Source: JBCCMQ01 sp039026235 (GTDB taxonomy: Bacteria > Pseudomonadota > Alphaproteobacteria > Rhodobacterales > Rhodobacteraceae). From it: DNA of 64,000 nt. The stretch spans positions 1-64,000 of the forward strand of contig JBCCMQ010000005.1 in NCBI GenBank assembly GCA_039026235.1, written 5' to 3'. The translations under genes and the position numbers were made by a program. Under the pieces are notes generated by a model. It was not told where the DNA came from and ran no database searches. It saw only the letters and a list, made by a program, of their open reading frames with translations. Position 1 is the stretch's first letter; every line of letters starts with the position of its first letter. Below, piece after piece: positions 8,699 through 17,317 of this stretch.

Positions 8699-9220
8699 CT
8701 AGCCCACGATCATCTGCTTGAGCTGCAGCGCCTCGTGTTCCAGCTCATTCAACCGGTAAGTAACAACGTCTCCGATCGTCACCATTCCGGCCAACTTTCC
8801 GTTGTCCATGATCGGCATGTGCCGGAAACGCCCTTCGGTCATGCGCCTCAGGACATCGACCAGCGTGTTGTCGAGATCGCAGGTGACCACGTTGCTGGTC
8901 ATGACGTCCTCGACCTTGGTGGGCAGTGTCTGGCCCGGCGTCTCGGCAAGTTTTCGCACGATATCACGCTCGGAAAGGATACCCTGCATTTCGCCAGTTT
9001 CGTCGGTGACCAACAGCGCACCGATTCGCCGATCCCTTAGAATCTCCACAGCCGTCGAAATCGTGTCACCGGGGCGCACCGAGAAAACAGCGTTGCCCTT
9101 GGTCGAGATAAGCTTCTGCACTGTGGCAGTCTCTTTGGCGAGGTTCGTCTTCTGGGTCTGGCTGAAGGTCGTCTTGCGTTCCTTGTCACCACGGTTCGGC
9201 GCTTGGTAAGAGCTTGGCAT
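8699..9220 (-). CDS. CBS-domain pair protein
   Basis: This 173-aa protein consists of two tandem CBS motifs after an N-terminal stretch of about 30 residues. The motifs run from VQKLISTKGNAVFSVRPGDT to ERDIVRKL, and from VEDVMTSNVVTCDLD to TIGDVVTYRLNE. CBS pairs bind adenine nucleotides and sense energy state. Stand-alone pairs of this kind are common in alphaproteobacteria with no fixed target. The C-terminal helix ELEHEALQLKQMI is typical of this subfamily. The first 28 residues may not belong to the native start. Confidence 0.85.
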   Translation of the reverse strand: MPSSYQAPNRGDKERKTTFSQTQKTNLAKETATVQKLISTKGNAVFSVRPGDTISTAVEILRDRRIGALLVTDETGEMQGILSERDIVRKLAETPGQTLPTKVEDVMTSNVVTCDLDNTLVDVLRRMTEGRFRHMPIMDNGKLAGMVTIGDVVTYRLNELEHEALQLKQMIVG

Positions 9221-9299
9221 GGGTGGGTCCCGGCTATTGTTTCAAAGGACAACGAAGTGCACTACAGCCTAACCTGAGATGCGCTTTCGAGGAACCACC

Positions 9300-9488
9300 T
9301 TGTTACCGGACGGATTTACACTCTCACCCCTGGTCGCCACGCTGATGTTCGTTCTGGCCATTATCGCCGGATATCAGTACCGGCGCATCTGGAAGACCGA
9401 CGGCGCGGCGTGGAAGGCCTGGCTTTATGGTCTGACAGCGGGGGGATGCCTGCTGGCGCTGGGGTTCCTGCCGGTGACGAACGGTTAG
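9300..9488 (+). CDS. Small two-helix membrane protein
   Basis: This 62-aa hypothetical protein has two predicted membrane helices, around residues 9-25 and 42-57, separated by a basic loop YQYRRIWKTDG. I chose the TTG at 9300 because GAGGAA lies 6 bases upstream. An ATG at 9279 in the same frame has no visible ribosome site. It lies on the opposite strand to the CBS gene and convergent with nqrM, whose stop is 24 bp further on. The function is not recognised. Confidence 0.6.
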   Translation: MLPDGFTLSPLVATLMFVLAIIAGYQYRRIWKTDGAAWKAWLYGLTAGGCLLALGFLPVTNG

Positions 9489-9511
9489 CGACGGCGGAAG
9501 AACAGCCGTCC

Positions 9512-9742
9512 CTAGTCGTGCATACGACGGGCCATTTCCTTGGCGCGCGGGCAATCCAGACGATCTCTGAGAGGGCTGTCCGGATCAATCTCTTTACTGC
9601 AGACAAGACAGCGGTCGGCGCCCGCAACAGCATTCAGACCGCCACAGCTTCCCTTGATCGTGCGACCCATCAGAAGCACGCCCAGCGACATTCCGAGCAC
9701 GACCAGCAACAGCAGACCGAAGGCAAGGACGAAGGTCGACAA
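9512..9742 (-). CDS. nqrM: Na+-NQR maturation protein NqrM
   Basis: This 76-aa protein has one N-terminal membrane helix (residues 3-25) followed by a cysteine-bearing tail with Cys33, Cys45, Cys48 and Cys64. The pattern KGSCGGLN then CLVC matches NqrM (formerly DUF539). NqrM is required for assembly of the iron site in the membrane part of Na+-NQR. It lies 12 bp after apbE on the minus strand, opposite to nqrA-F. The location and cysteine pattern make the call firm. Confidence 0.92.
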   Translation of the reverse strand: MSTFVLAFGLLLLVVLGMSLGVLLMGRTIKGSCGGLNAVAGADRCLVCSKEIDPDSPLRDRLDCPRAKEMARRMHD

Positions 9743-9754
9743 AAGAAAGCGCTC

Positions 9755-10780
9755 CTACTTATCTGCCAGCAGTTCCATGAACCGCGGGCTTGGGGTTGTC
9801 ACGAACGACACTTCATTAGCATCCGAATCACGCGAAATGAATAGCACGGCAAGATCAAGTTTTTCTGATATAGGCAGTCCTCGCTCGGCCCCAAGTGCCA
9901 GCATCGCCGTAGCCCAGCCATCGGCCATCATCGCGGACTCGGCGATAACCGTCACCGAAGCGGTCCCATGGGCGATGGGTCGTCCGGTCACCGCATCAAT
10001 GATGTGCGAATAGCGCACGCCATCCTGTTCGAAGTAATTCCGGTAGTCGCCGGAGGTTGCCATCCCCAGATCACCGATCTCGACAATCTCTTGCAGATCG
10101 CTGCTGGCCGCATCCGGCCTTTCGATACCGATCCGCCACCCTTTGCCCTCGGGATTGTTACCGGCGGTGTAAAGATCGCCACCGATTTCAACCAAAAAGT
10201 CGGTCAGGCCAAAGCCCCGCATGACTTCCGCAATCGAATCAACGCCGTACCCCTTGGCGATGGCCGCCAGGTATACGGATGTGTCAGGAAACGCCTTGGC
10301 CAGGGTCTTGTCGTCCCTGGCAAGCGTCAGCACATCGCCCTGCCCGACCCGATCCAGCGCGGCGGCAATCTCATCATCGGCCGGCACGGGGCTTTCGGGC
10401 GTCCGGGTCCCGAACCCCCAAAGTTCGATCAACGGCCCGAGCGTGACATCGAACTGGCCGTCGCTCAGCCGATGAATCTCGCCCGCCGCCTGCATAACTT
10501 CGCCAAATTCGTCGGAAATCGTGACCGGGGCGGTCGATTGTGACGCGTTGAATTTTGAGACCTCGGAGTTCGGGTCCCAGTTCGACATCTTGGAATTCAC
10601 GCCGTCCAGCGCCGCAACAATCGCTGCCGCAACCTCTTCGGGTTGCAATTCTGCGGTTTTGTCCACAGCCGTAATATTGTAGGTCGTGCCCATCGTCTCG
10701 CCGGAGAACTCCAGCGTGACAGGATCAGTCTTGCAAGCCGCCAGAGCCAGCGACAGCCCAAGTAAGAGTGCGCGTTTCAT
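9755..10780 (-). CDS. apbE: FAD:protein FMN transferase (ApbE)
   Basis: This 341-aa lipoprotein covalently attaches FMN to a threonine of NqrB and NqrC. The start ATG at 10778-10780 follows GGAGG and gives a signal sequence ending in a lipobox-like LALAAC, so it should be anchored and face the periplasm. Family motifs include GETMGTTYNI early on, NASQSTAPVTISDEFG, and GDYRNYFEQDGVRYSHIIDAVTGRPI near the C terminus. In vibrios apbE and nqrM follow nqrF on the same strand. Here they are divergent from nqrA, with a 202-bp shared upstream region. Confidence 0.93.
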   Translation of the reverse strand: MKRALLLGLSLALAACKTDPVTLEFSGETMGTTYNITAVDKTAELQPEEVAAAIVAALDGVNSKMSNWDPNSEVSKFNASQSTAPVTISDEFGEVMQAAGEIHRLSDGQFDVTLGPLIELWGFGTRTPESPVPADDEIAAALDRVGQGDVLTLARDDKTLAKAFPDTSVYLAAIAKGYGVDSIAEVMRGFGLTDFLVEIGGDLYTAGNNPEGKGWRIGIERPDAASSDLQEIVEIGDLGMATSGDYRNYFEQDGVRYSHIIDAVTGRPIAHGTASVTVIAESAMMADGWATAMLALGAERGLPISEKLDLAVLFISRDSDANEVSFVTTPSPRFMELLADK

Positions 10781-10982
10781 GGACCCTCCATCGTTCGGGC
10801 GACATCGTCTTGAACCCAAAGCAGAGTACTGTCAATTGTGACGAGACGTCCTCCTGACGGCCGAAAAAACATCTGATAAAGGAAATGAGGATACGCATCT
10901 TGGTGCGCACCCAGTACAAATTGAAGCCAGCGCAGTCCGATAGCGCCCGCAATCGCTGCACTGCACGACCGAAGAGAGATAA

Positions 10983-12326
10983 GTGCAGCAGTTCCAACTG
11001 AAAAAAGGCCTTGAGCTTCCGATCCAGGGTCAACCGGACCAGAAGATCAGCAAGGGCCCGTCTGTCCGCACGGTCGGCGTGCTGGGCGGCGACTATATCG
11101 GCCTAAAGCCCAGGCTGATGGTAGCCGAAGGCGATAGCGTGGCGGCGGGAACGCCCATCTTTGCCCACAAGGATACACCGACAGCATTTGTGGTGTCCCC
11201 GGTCTCGGGCAAAGTAAAAGCCGTCAACCGGGGCCAACGGCGCGCGCTGATCAGCGTCGAGATCCAGACCGATGGTGGTGCTACGCCGCCGGTGGATTTT
11301 TCAGATGTGGGCGATGTCTCGACACATGAAGGGCTGGCAGAGCGCCTTTGTGCCGCCGGGCTATGGACGTCGTTTCGTACCCGGCCATACTCAAAAGTGC
11401 CTGATCCGTCTTCGCGACCGGCGGCAATCTTTGTGACGGCAATCGATACCGAACCGCTATCGCCGGACCCGGCGATGGTGATTGCCGAGGCGAGCGACGC
11501 TTTCCTGACCGGTCTTGAGGCCGTTGCCCGTCTGACAGAGGGCAAGACGTACCTTTGCCATAGCGCCAGCGCCAGCGTGCCCGGCGCCGATGTTGCAGGC
11601 GTGGAAGCGGCCGGGTTTTCGGGTCCGCATCCCGCCGGCCTGCCCGGAACCCATATGCACTTCCTAGATCCGCCGGACTCCGGAAAGACGGTCTGGTCAA
11701 TCTGGTACCAGGATGTAATTGCCATCGGCCGGCTTCTGACGACGGGTCACATCGACGGCGAACGGATTGTGTCGGTGGCCGGGCCCATGTGCCGCGATCC
11801 CCGGATCGTAAGGACAATCACCGGCGCATCCATGATCGAGCTGACCGAGGATGCATATGACCCCATCGTTCCTGCCCGTTTGATCTCAGGATCGGTCCTG
11901 AGCGGTACACTGGGCGAGGGTCCAAGCGCTTTTCTGGGACGCTATGCCCGTCAGGTAACCGTGATCGAAGAGGACCGCCGCCAGATACCCATGGGCTGGA
12001 TCCGGCCGATGCCCAGCAAGTTCGCGGTGCAACCCGTGCTAGGCTCTGCCCTGACCAAGAAGCTTTTTGCCATGACGACCAACCTGAACGGCGGTCGCCG
12101 GGCCATGGTGCCGCTGGGCACCTTTGAGCAGCTGATGCCGCAGGACTTTCTGCCGACGCAGTTGGTGCGGGCGTTGCTAGTCATGGACACGGATTCCGCG
12201 CAGGCCTTGGGCGCACTTGAACTCGACGAAGAAGACCTGGCCCTTATCGGGTTTGCCTGCCCCGCCAAATACGAGTACGGGCTCGCCCTGCGCGACTGCC
12301 TGAGCAAGATCGAGAAGGAAGGATAG
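10983..12326 (+). CDS. nqrA: Na+-NQR subunit A
   Basis: This is the 447-aa cytoplasmic subunit of the sodium-pumping NADH:quinone oxidoreductase. It begins with a GTG at 10983, preceded by GAAGAGAG. The N-terminal block KKGLELPIQGQP followed by GDYIGLKPRLMVAEGDSV and FAHKD is diagnostic for NqrA and resembles RnfC barrel-sandwich folds. The segment GPHPAGLPGTHMHFLDP near residue 220 is also conserved. It heads the nqrABCDEF operon with only 4 bp to nqrB. Confidence 0.96.
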   Translation: MQQFQLKKGLELPIQGQPDQKISKGPSVRTVGVLGGDYIGLKPRLMVAEGDSVAAGTPIFAHKDTPTAFVVSPVSGKVKAVNRGQRRALISVEIQTDGGATPPVDFSDVGDVSTHEGLAERLCAAGLWTSFRTRPYSKVPDPSSRPAAIFVTAIDTEPLSPDPAMVIAEASDAFLTGLEAVARLTEGKTYLCHSASASVPGADVAGVEAAGFSGPHPAGLPGTHMHFLDPPDSGKTVWSIWYQDVIAIGRLLTTGHIDGERIVSVAGPMCRDPRIVRTITGASMIELTEDAYDPIVPARLISGSVLSGTLGEGPSAFLGRYARQVTVIEEDRRQIPMGWIRPMPSKFAVQPVLGSALTKKLFAMTTNLNGGRRAMVPLGTFEQLMPQDFLPTQLVRALLVMDTDSAQALGALELDEEDLALIGFACPAKYEYGLALRDCLSKIEKEG

Positions 12327-12330
12327 CCCC

Positions 12331-13530
12331 ATGGGCCTGCGAAGCTTCTTCGACAGCATCGAACCCAACTTCCAACGCGGCGGGAAATGGGAGACGTACT
12401 TCCCGCTTTACGAAATGGTCGAAAGCCTTCTGTTTACACCGAAGACTGTGACGGCCGCCGCCCCGCACGCACGATCCTACATCGATATGAAGCGGATCAT
12501 GACCTATGTGGTTCTGGCAACGGTGCCCTGCATCATATTCGGCTGGTACAACACCGGTCTGCAGGTGAATTCGGCGATCGAGACACTTGGCCCGTCAGGC
12601 TGGCGCGCCAGCATAATCGACTTCACGGGCATCGGCTTTAACTCGGCCAACCCATTGGCCAATCTGGCCCATGGCGCGCTTTACTTCATCCCGATTTATC
12701 TGACGACCCTGGTGGTTGGCGGCCTTTGGGAGGTGCTTTTTGCGACCGTTCGGCGGCACGAGGTCAACGAGGGGTTCCTGGTCACGTCCATGCTATATAC
12801 GCTGATCATGCCGCCCAATGTGCCTTTGTGGCAGGTGGCGCTTGGCATTTCCTTCGGCGTTGTGATCGGCAAAGAGGTCTTTGGCGGCACGGGCAAAAAC
12901 TTCCTAAACCCGGCTCTGACCGGGCGGGCGTTCCTTTATTTTGCCTACCCCGCCCATATGTCGGGTGATACGATCTGGACCCCCGTGGACGGCTTTTCCG
13001 GCGCAACGGCGCTGGCGGTCTCGGCGTCCGACGGTTACCGAGAACTGGCCGCAAACGGCATGACATGGATGGACGCCTTCATCGGCACGGTCCAGGGCTG
13101 TCTGGGAGAGACATCGACGATTGCCTGCCTTATCGGTCTTTTGTTCCTTCTGGCCACGCGCATAGCCAATTGGCGCCTGGTGGTGGGCTGTCTTGGGGGC
13201 ATGATCGGCTTTTCACTTTTGTTGAACCTGATCGGGTCCGAAACCAACCCGATGTTTGCGATGCCTTGGTACTGGCATCTTGTTATCGGCGGCTATGCCT
13301 TCGGGCTCGTGTTCATGGTGACAGAACCGGTATCTGCCGCGCATACCAACATGGGTCGCATTATTTACGGTGCCTTGATAGGCGTCATGGTGGTGATGAT
13401 CCGGGTAATAAATCCGGCATTTCCGGAAGGTATGATGCTCGCCATCCTGTTTGGAAACGTCTTTGCGCCGTTGATCGACTATTTCGTCGTTCAGGCGAAT
13501 ATCAAGCGGAGAGCGCGGCGCCATGCCTGA
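12331..13530 (+). CDS. nqrB: Na+-NQR subunit B
   Basis: This 399-aa integral membrane subunit carries covalent FMN and riboflavin and forms part of the sodium channel. Multiple hydrophobic helices are visible from about residue 55 onward. The flavinylation motif DGFSGAT spans residues 220-226, so Thr226 is the expected FMN site for ApbE. GGTGKNFLNPALTGRAF near residues 185-201 is also conserved. It overlaps nqrC by 8 bases. Confidence 0.96.
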   Translation: MGLRSFFDSIEPNFQRGGKWETYFPLYEMVESLLFTPKTVTAAAPHARSYIDMKRIMTYVVLATVPCIIFGWYNTGLQVNSAIETLGPSGWRASIIDFTGIGFNSANPLANLAHGALYFIPIYLTTLVVGGLWEVLFATVRRHEVNEGFLVTSMLYTLIMPPNVPLWQVALGISFGVVIGKEVFGGTGKNFLNPALTGRAFLYFAYPAHMSGDTIWTPVDGFSGATALAVSASDGYRELAANGMTWMDAFIGTVQGCLGETSTIACLIGLLFLLATRIANWRLVVGCLGGMIGFSLLLNLIGSETNPMFAMPWYWHLVIGGYAFGLVFMVTEPVSAAHTNMGRIIYGALIGVMVVMIRVINPAFPEGMMLAILFGNVFAPLIDYFVVQANIKRRARRHA

Positions 13531-14332
13531 ACAGCCCGACCGAAAAGACGGCCCCATCCGCCGCTTTTTGAAGCTGCCGGCGGATTCGGTGCCGAAGACG
13601 ATCTTCGTCGCCGTGGCGCTGTGTCTTGTCGCATCGATGATCGTTTCCGCGACGGCCGTGGCGCTGCGGCCGGTGCAGGAGGTCAACAAACGCAAGGACA
13701 AGCAGGTCAACATCCTGCAGGTCGCGGGTCTTTATGATCCCGGCGTCGATGTGGCGGATGCCTTCGGTGTCTTTGAGCCGCATGTGCTGGAACTCAGCAC
13801 AGGCGCATTCACCGACGCTTTCGATCCGATCACATTCGATGATCGCGCGGCCGCAAGCGATCCGGAACTGTCCATCGCACTGGAAGACGATCCCGCTTCG
13901 ATCGGGCGGCAATCGAAGTTTGTGACCGTCTACCTTCTAAGGGGTGACGACGGTGCGCTCGACAAGATCATTCTTCCGATCTACGGCTACGGTCTTTGGT
14001 CGACGCTTTACGGCTTTATCGCGCTGGAGGAAAACGGCAACGACATCTTTGGCCTTCAGTTCTATGAGCACGGGGAGACGCCCGGTCTCGGAGCTGAAGT
14101 CGACAACCCGCGCTGGAAAGCCGAATGGTCCGGAAAGAAACTGACAGATGATGCGGGTGACTTGCAGATCACCGTTGCCAAGACCGTGCCCCCTGCGGGA
14201 GAGGATTTTTATGTGAGCGCGCTTTCGGGTGCGACCCTGACGTCGAGGGGTGTCGACAACCTTGTCCGGTTCTGGATGGGCGAGGCGGGATACGAGCCCT
14301 TCCTGGACAACCTAAAGGCAGGAGCGATCTGA
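13523..14332 (+). CDS. nqrC: Na+-NQR subunit C
   Basis: This 269-aa subunit has an N-terminal membrane helix at about residues 28-50 and a periplasmic FMN-binding domain. The motif LSGATLTS near residues 234-241 identifies Thr238 as the likely phosphoester-linked FMN residue. ETPGLGAEV near residue 185 is another family hallmark. The gene overlaps nqrD by one base (TGATG). Confidence 0.95.
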   Translation: MPEQPDRKDGPIRRFLKLPADSVPKTIFVAVALCLVASMIVSATAVALRPVQEVNKRKDKQVNILQVAGLYDPGVDVADAFGVFEPHVLELSTGAFTDAFDPITFDDRAAASDPELSIALEDDPASIGRQSKFVTVYLLRGDDGALDKIILPIYGYGLWSTLYGFIALEENGNDIFGLQFYEHGETPGLGAEVDNPRWKAEWSGKKLTDDAGDLQITVAKTVPPAGEDFYVSALSGATLTSRGVDNLVRFWMGEAGYEPFLDNLKAGAI

Positions 14333-14985
14333 TGCCCCAGACACGCCGAGAGCTGCTGATCGACCCGATGGTCGACAACAACCCGATAACGCTGCAAGTG
14401 CTGGGCATCTGTTCGGCGCTGGCGGTGACATCGTCGATGCAGGTGGCCTTTGTTATGGCCATCGCCGTGACCTTTGTGACCGGCTTTTCATCGATGTTTA
14501 TCTCGATGATACGCAATCAGATCCCAGGCTCTATCCGGATCATCGTGCAGATGGTCATCATCGCATCGCTGGTGATTATGGTGGATCAGATCCTGAAGGC
14601 CTATGCATTCGAGATTTCAAAAACGCTGTCTGTTTTTGTTGGCCTTATCATCACCAATTGCATCGTCATGGGCCGGGCGGAAGCCTTTGCCATGAAAAAC
14701 CCGCCCGTCGCTTCGTTCATCGACGGCGTCGGAAACGGGCTGGGTTACGGCCTGATCCTGATGCTGGTGGGATTTGTGCGAGAGCTGTTTGGCGCGGGCA
14801 GCCTGTTCGGTGTGACCATCTTTCAGACTGTCAACAATGGCGGCTGGTATGTCCCCAACGGGCTCTTGCTGCTGCCGCCTTCAGCCTTTTTCGTGATCGG
14901 CCTTATAATTTGGGCCTTCCGGTCGTGGAAACCCAAGCAGGTGGAAGAACGCGAATACAAGATCCAGGTCGTCGAGGCCCATTGA
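14332..14985 (+). CDS. nqrD: Na+-NQR subunit D
   Basis: This 217-aa polytopic membrane protein has about six helices. Like RnfE it forms half of the membrane core with its paralogue NqrE. ITNCIVMGRAEAFA near residues 104-117 and DGVGNGLGYGLILM contain the Cys of the intramembrane iron site and typical NqrD/RnfE residues. The stop shares a base with the start of nqrE. Confidence 0.95.
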   Translation: MPQTRRELLIDPMVDNNPITLQVLGICSALAVTSSMQVAFVMAIAVTFVTGFSSMFISMIRNQIPGSIRIIVQMVIIASLVIMVDQILKAYAFEISKTLSVFVGLIITNCIVMGRAEAFAMKNPPVASFIDGVGNGLGYGLILMLVGFVRELFGAGSLFGVTIFQTVNNGGWYVPNGLLLLPPSAFFVIGLIIWAFRSWKPKQVEEREYKIQVVEAH

Positions 14986-15593
14986 TGGAAGAGCTACTTT
15001 CCCTCGCCGTCAAGGCGATCTTCGTCGAGAACATGGCCTTGGCCTTCTTTCTTGGCATGTGCACCTTCATCGCGGTCTCCAAGAAAATCGCGACGGCGAT
15101 TGGCCTCGGTATTTCGGTGATGATCGTGCAGGCCATCACCGTTCCGGCCAACAATCTGCTTTTGACCTATCTATTGGCGCCCGGAGCGCTTGCTTGGGCC
15201 GGTTTTCCCAACGTGGACCTCACATTTCTGGGCCTGATTTCCTATATCGGCGTTATCGCCGCCATGGTTCAGATCCTTGAGATGACACTCGATAAATACT
15301 TTCCACCGCTCTACAACGCGCTCGGGGTTTTCCTGCCGCTGATCACGGTGAATTGCGCGATCCTTGGCGGTTCTCTGTTCATGGTGGAACGGGACTATGA
15401 TTTCACTCAGTCCGTGACCTATGGAATTTCATCGGGCTTCGGCTGGGCGCTGGCGATCACGGCGATGGCCGGAATCCGCGAAAAATTAAAGTACTCCGAT
15501 ATCCCGGACGGACTGCAGGGTCTGGGCATTACCTTCATTTCAGCCGGTCTGATGGCAATGGCATTCATGTCGTTCAGCGGCGTTAAACTCTGA
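14985..15593 (+). CDS. nqrE: Na+-NQR subunit E
   Basis: This 202-aa membrane subunit is paralogous to NqrD. The start ATG at 14985 overlaps the nqrD stop. An open frame continues upstream to 14658 but that part is only an out-of-frame reading of nqrD. VENMALAFFLGMCTFIAVSKK at the N terminus (residues 14-34) contains the conserved Cys near residue 26. ITVNCAILGGSLFM around residue 120 contains the second Cys, and together these are expected iron-site ligands. Confidence 0.95.
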   Translation: MEELLSLAVKAIFVENMALAFFLGMCTFIAVSKKIATAIGLGISVMIVQAITVPANNLLLTYLLAPGALAWAGFPNVDLTFLGLISYIGVIAAMVQILEMTLDKYFPPLYNALGVFLPLITVNCAILGGSLFMVERDYDFTQSVTYGISSGFGWALAITAMAGIREKLKYSDIPDGLQGLGITFISAGLMAMAFMSFSGVKL

Positions 15594-15606
15594 GGTAGAA
15601 TTTCTG

Positions 15607-16827
15607 ATGGCAACCTTCGGTCTAGGCATAATGCTGTTCACGCTGATCGTTCTGGCGCTTGTCACGATCATCCTGGCGGCCCGGTCGCGGCTGGTGTCCA
15701 CGGGTAACGTGGATATCACCATCAACGGCGAGAAAACGGTATCCGTGCCCGCGGGCGGAAAGCTTCTGCAGACGCTGGCAGAACAGAAGCTGTTTGTCCC
15801 CTCGGCCTGTGGCGGCGGTGGCACTTGCGCGCAGTGCCGCGTCAAAATTCATTCGGGCGGCGGTTCAATCCTGCCGACGGAAGAAAGCCACATCACCAAG
15901 CGTGAGGCGGCCGAGGGCGACAGGTTGTCCTGCCAGGTCAACGTCAAGCAGAACATGGAGATCGAAGTTCCCGAAGAGGTCTTTGGCGTCAAGAAATGGG
16001 AATGCGAGGTCGTCTCGAACGAAAACGTTGCCACCTTCATCAAGGCGCTGGTGCTGAAGTTGCCCGAAGGTGAAGACGTGAACTTTCGCGCGGGCGGCTA
16101 TATCCAGATCGAGGCGCCGGCGCACCACCTGAATTATAAGGACTTCGACGTTGAAGATGAGTATCGCGAGGATTGGGACAAGTTCAATCTTTGGCAGTAT
16201 GAATCCGTTGTGGGCGAGCCACTGGAACGCGCCTACTCCATGGCGAACTATCCCGAAGAAAAAGGCATGATCATGCTGAATGTCCGGGTGGCATCGCCGC
16301 CACCGGGCAGCGAAGGCATACCGCCGGGCAAGATGTCATCCTACATCTTCAGTCTTAAGCCCGGCGACAAGGTCACCATTTCGGGCCCGTTCGGCGAATT
16401 TTTTGCCCGCGAAACCGAAAAAGAAATGGTTTTCGTCGGCGGCGGCGCGGGCATGGCACCCATGCGCAGCCACATCTTCGATCAGCTCAAGCGGCTCAAG
16501 TCGAAACGCAAGATCACCTTCTGGTACGGTGCGCGATCCAAGCGCGAGATGTTTTTTGTCGAAGACTTCGACCAGTTGGCGGATGAGAACGACAACTTCG
16601 ATTGGCACGTGGCCTTGTCGGACGCGCTGCCCGAGGACAACTGGGAAGGCTACACCGGCTTCATTCACAACGTTCTTTTTGAAGAGTACCTCAAGAACCA
16701 TCCCGCCCCGGAAGACTGCGAATACTATATGTGTGGTCCGCCGATCATGAACCAGTCGGTCATCAACATGTTGGTCGAACTTGGCGTCGACCGCGAAGAC
16801 ATCATGCTGGACGACTTTGGCGGCTAA
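15607..16827 (+). CDS. nqrF: Na+-NQR subunit F (NADH dehydrogenase)
   Basis: This 406-aa electron-entry subunit has a membrane helix at residues 5-25. A 2Fe-2S ferredoxin domain follows with Cys68, Cys74, Cys77 and Cys109. A FAD/NADH reductase domain completes it. RAYSMANYP (FAD binding), GGGAGMAPMRSH (NADH site) and YYMCGPPIMN near the C terminus are visible. It takes electrons from NADH in the cytoplasm and passes them to the FMN centres. It is the last gene of the operon; no clear terminator hairpin follows. Confidence 0.96.
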   Translation: MATFGLGIMLFTLIVLALVTIILAARSRLVSTGNVDITINGEKTVSVPAGGKLLQTLAEQKLFVPSACGGGGTCAQCRVKIHSGGGSILPTEESHITKREAAEGDRLSCQVNVKQNMEIEVPEEVFGVKKWECEVVSNENVATFIKALVLKLPEGEDVNFRAGGYIQIEAPAHHLNYKDFDVEDEYREDWDKFNLWQYESVVGEPLERAYSMANYPEEKGMIMLNVRVASPPPGSEGIPPGKMSSYIFSLKPGDKVTISGPFGEFFARETEKEMVFVGGGAGMAPMRSHIFDQLKRLKSKRKITFWYGARSKREMFFVEDFDQLADENDNFDWHVALSDALPEDNWEGYTGFIHNVLFEEYLKNHPAPEDCEYYMCGPPIMNQSVINMLVELGVDREDIMLDDFGG

Positions 16828-17317
16828 CACCGGCAGGATGCGTTGGGTCACTTCCCTGGTATGGCCCGCGCATTTCTAAAGGCGTTTCAGCCAGGCGCAC
16901 GCATGAGTACAGTTCAGTGCCGTCAATTGACATCTTAGTTGACGGTAATTTGCGGTCGAGGTCCCAGGCTCAAGGTCGTTCGAGTTGATCCTGCCTGTTC
17001 TAACAGGTGAGGTAACCTGCAGCGAGGATCCGGGTTTTGGCGGCGCAGCATCTGTGACTGGCCATTTGGTGCGGTAATTTAGAAGCGGATTGCGCCGCAT
17101 TCGATGTCAGAGCCATCGTTTTCGCAAAGCCGCCGGACCACCTTTCAGGGTAGACCGACTGCTGGTCCAAGTGTCTGAGTAAGCTTGGCAACAACCCCCG
17201 CGCGAAAAGACGCCCACATCAAAGGCGGGTCCATGGGAATGCGCGTGACCCGCTTTATCGCAGGCTATTCTCAAACGCCAAACGGCGCTATGCAAGGCAT
17301 TGGATGGGGATGCCTCT
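16828..17317. other. Gene-poor interval after nqrF
   Basis: No convincing gene, RNA or mobile element is visible in these 490 bases. Reading frames exist on both strands but are short, lack ribosome sites and match nothing I recognise. The only ordered element is a 7-bp inverted repeat, CCGTCAA at 16920-16926 and TTGACGG at 16939-16945, which could be an operator. Confidence 0.5.

Noticed and set aside
14658..14984. Upstream extension of the nqrE reading frame
   Set aside because: It overlaps nqrD in another frame, has no ribosome site and reads as low-quality basic sequence; the ATG overlapping the nqrD stop is the normal start.
16920..16945. CCGTCAA...TTGACGG palindrome as a terminator of nqrF
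   Set aside because: The arms are short with a 12-base loop, no T run follows and it lies about 90 bp after the stop; an operator is at most possible.
16876..17295. Short minus-strand frames after nqrF
   Set aside because: They look vaguely like transposase debris but no motif can be named, and there is no ribosome site or inverted repeat.
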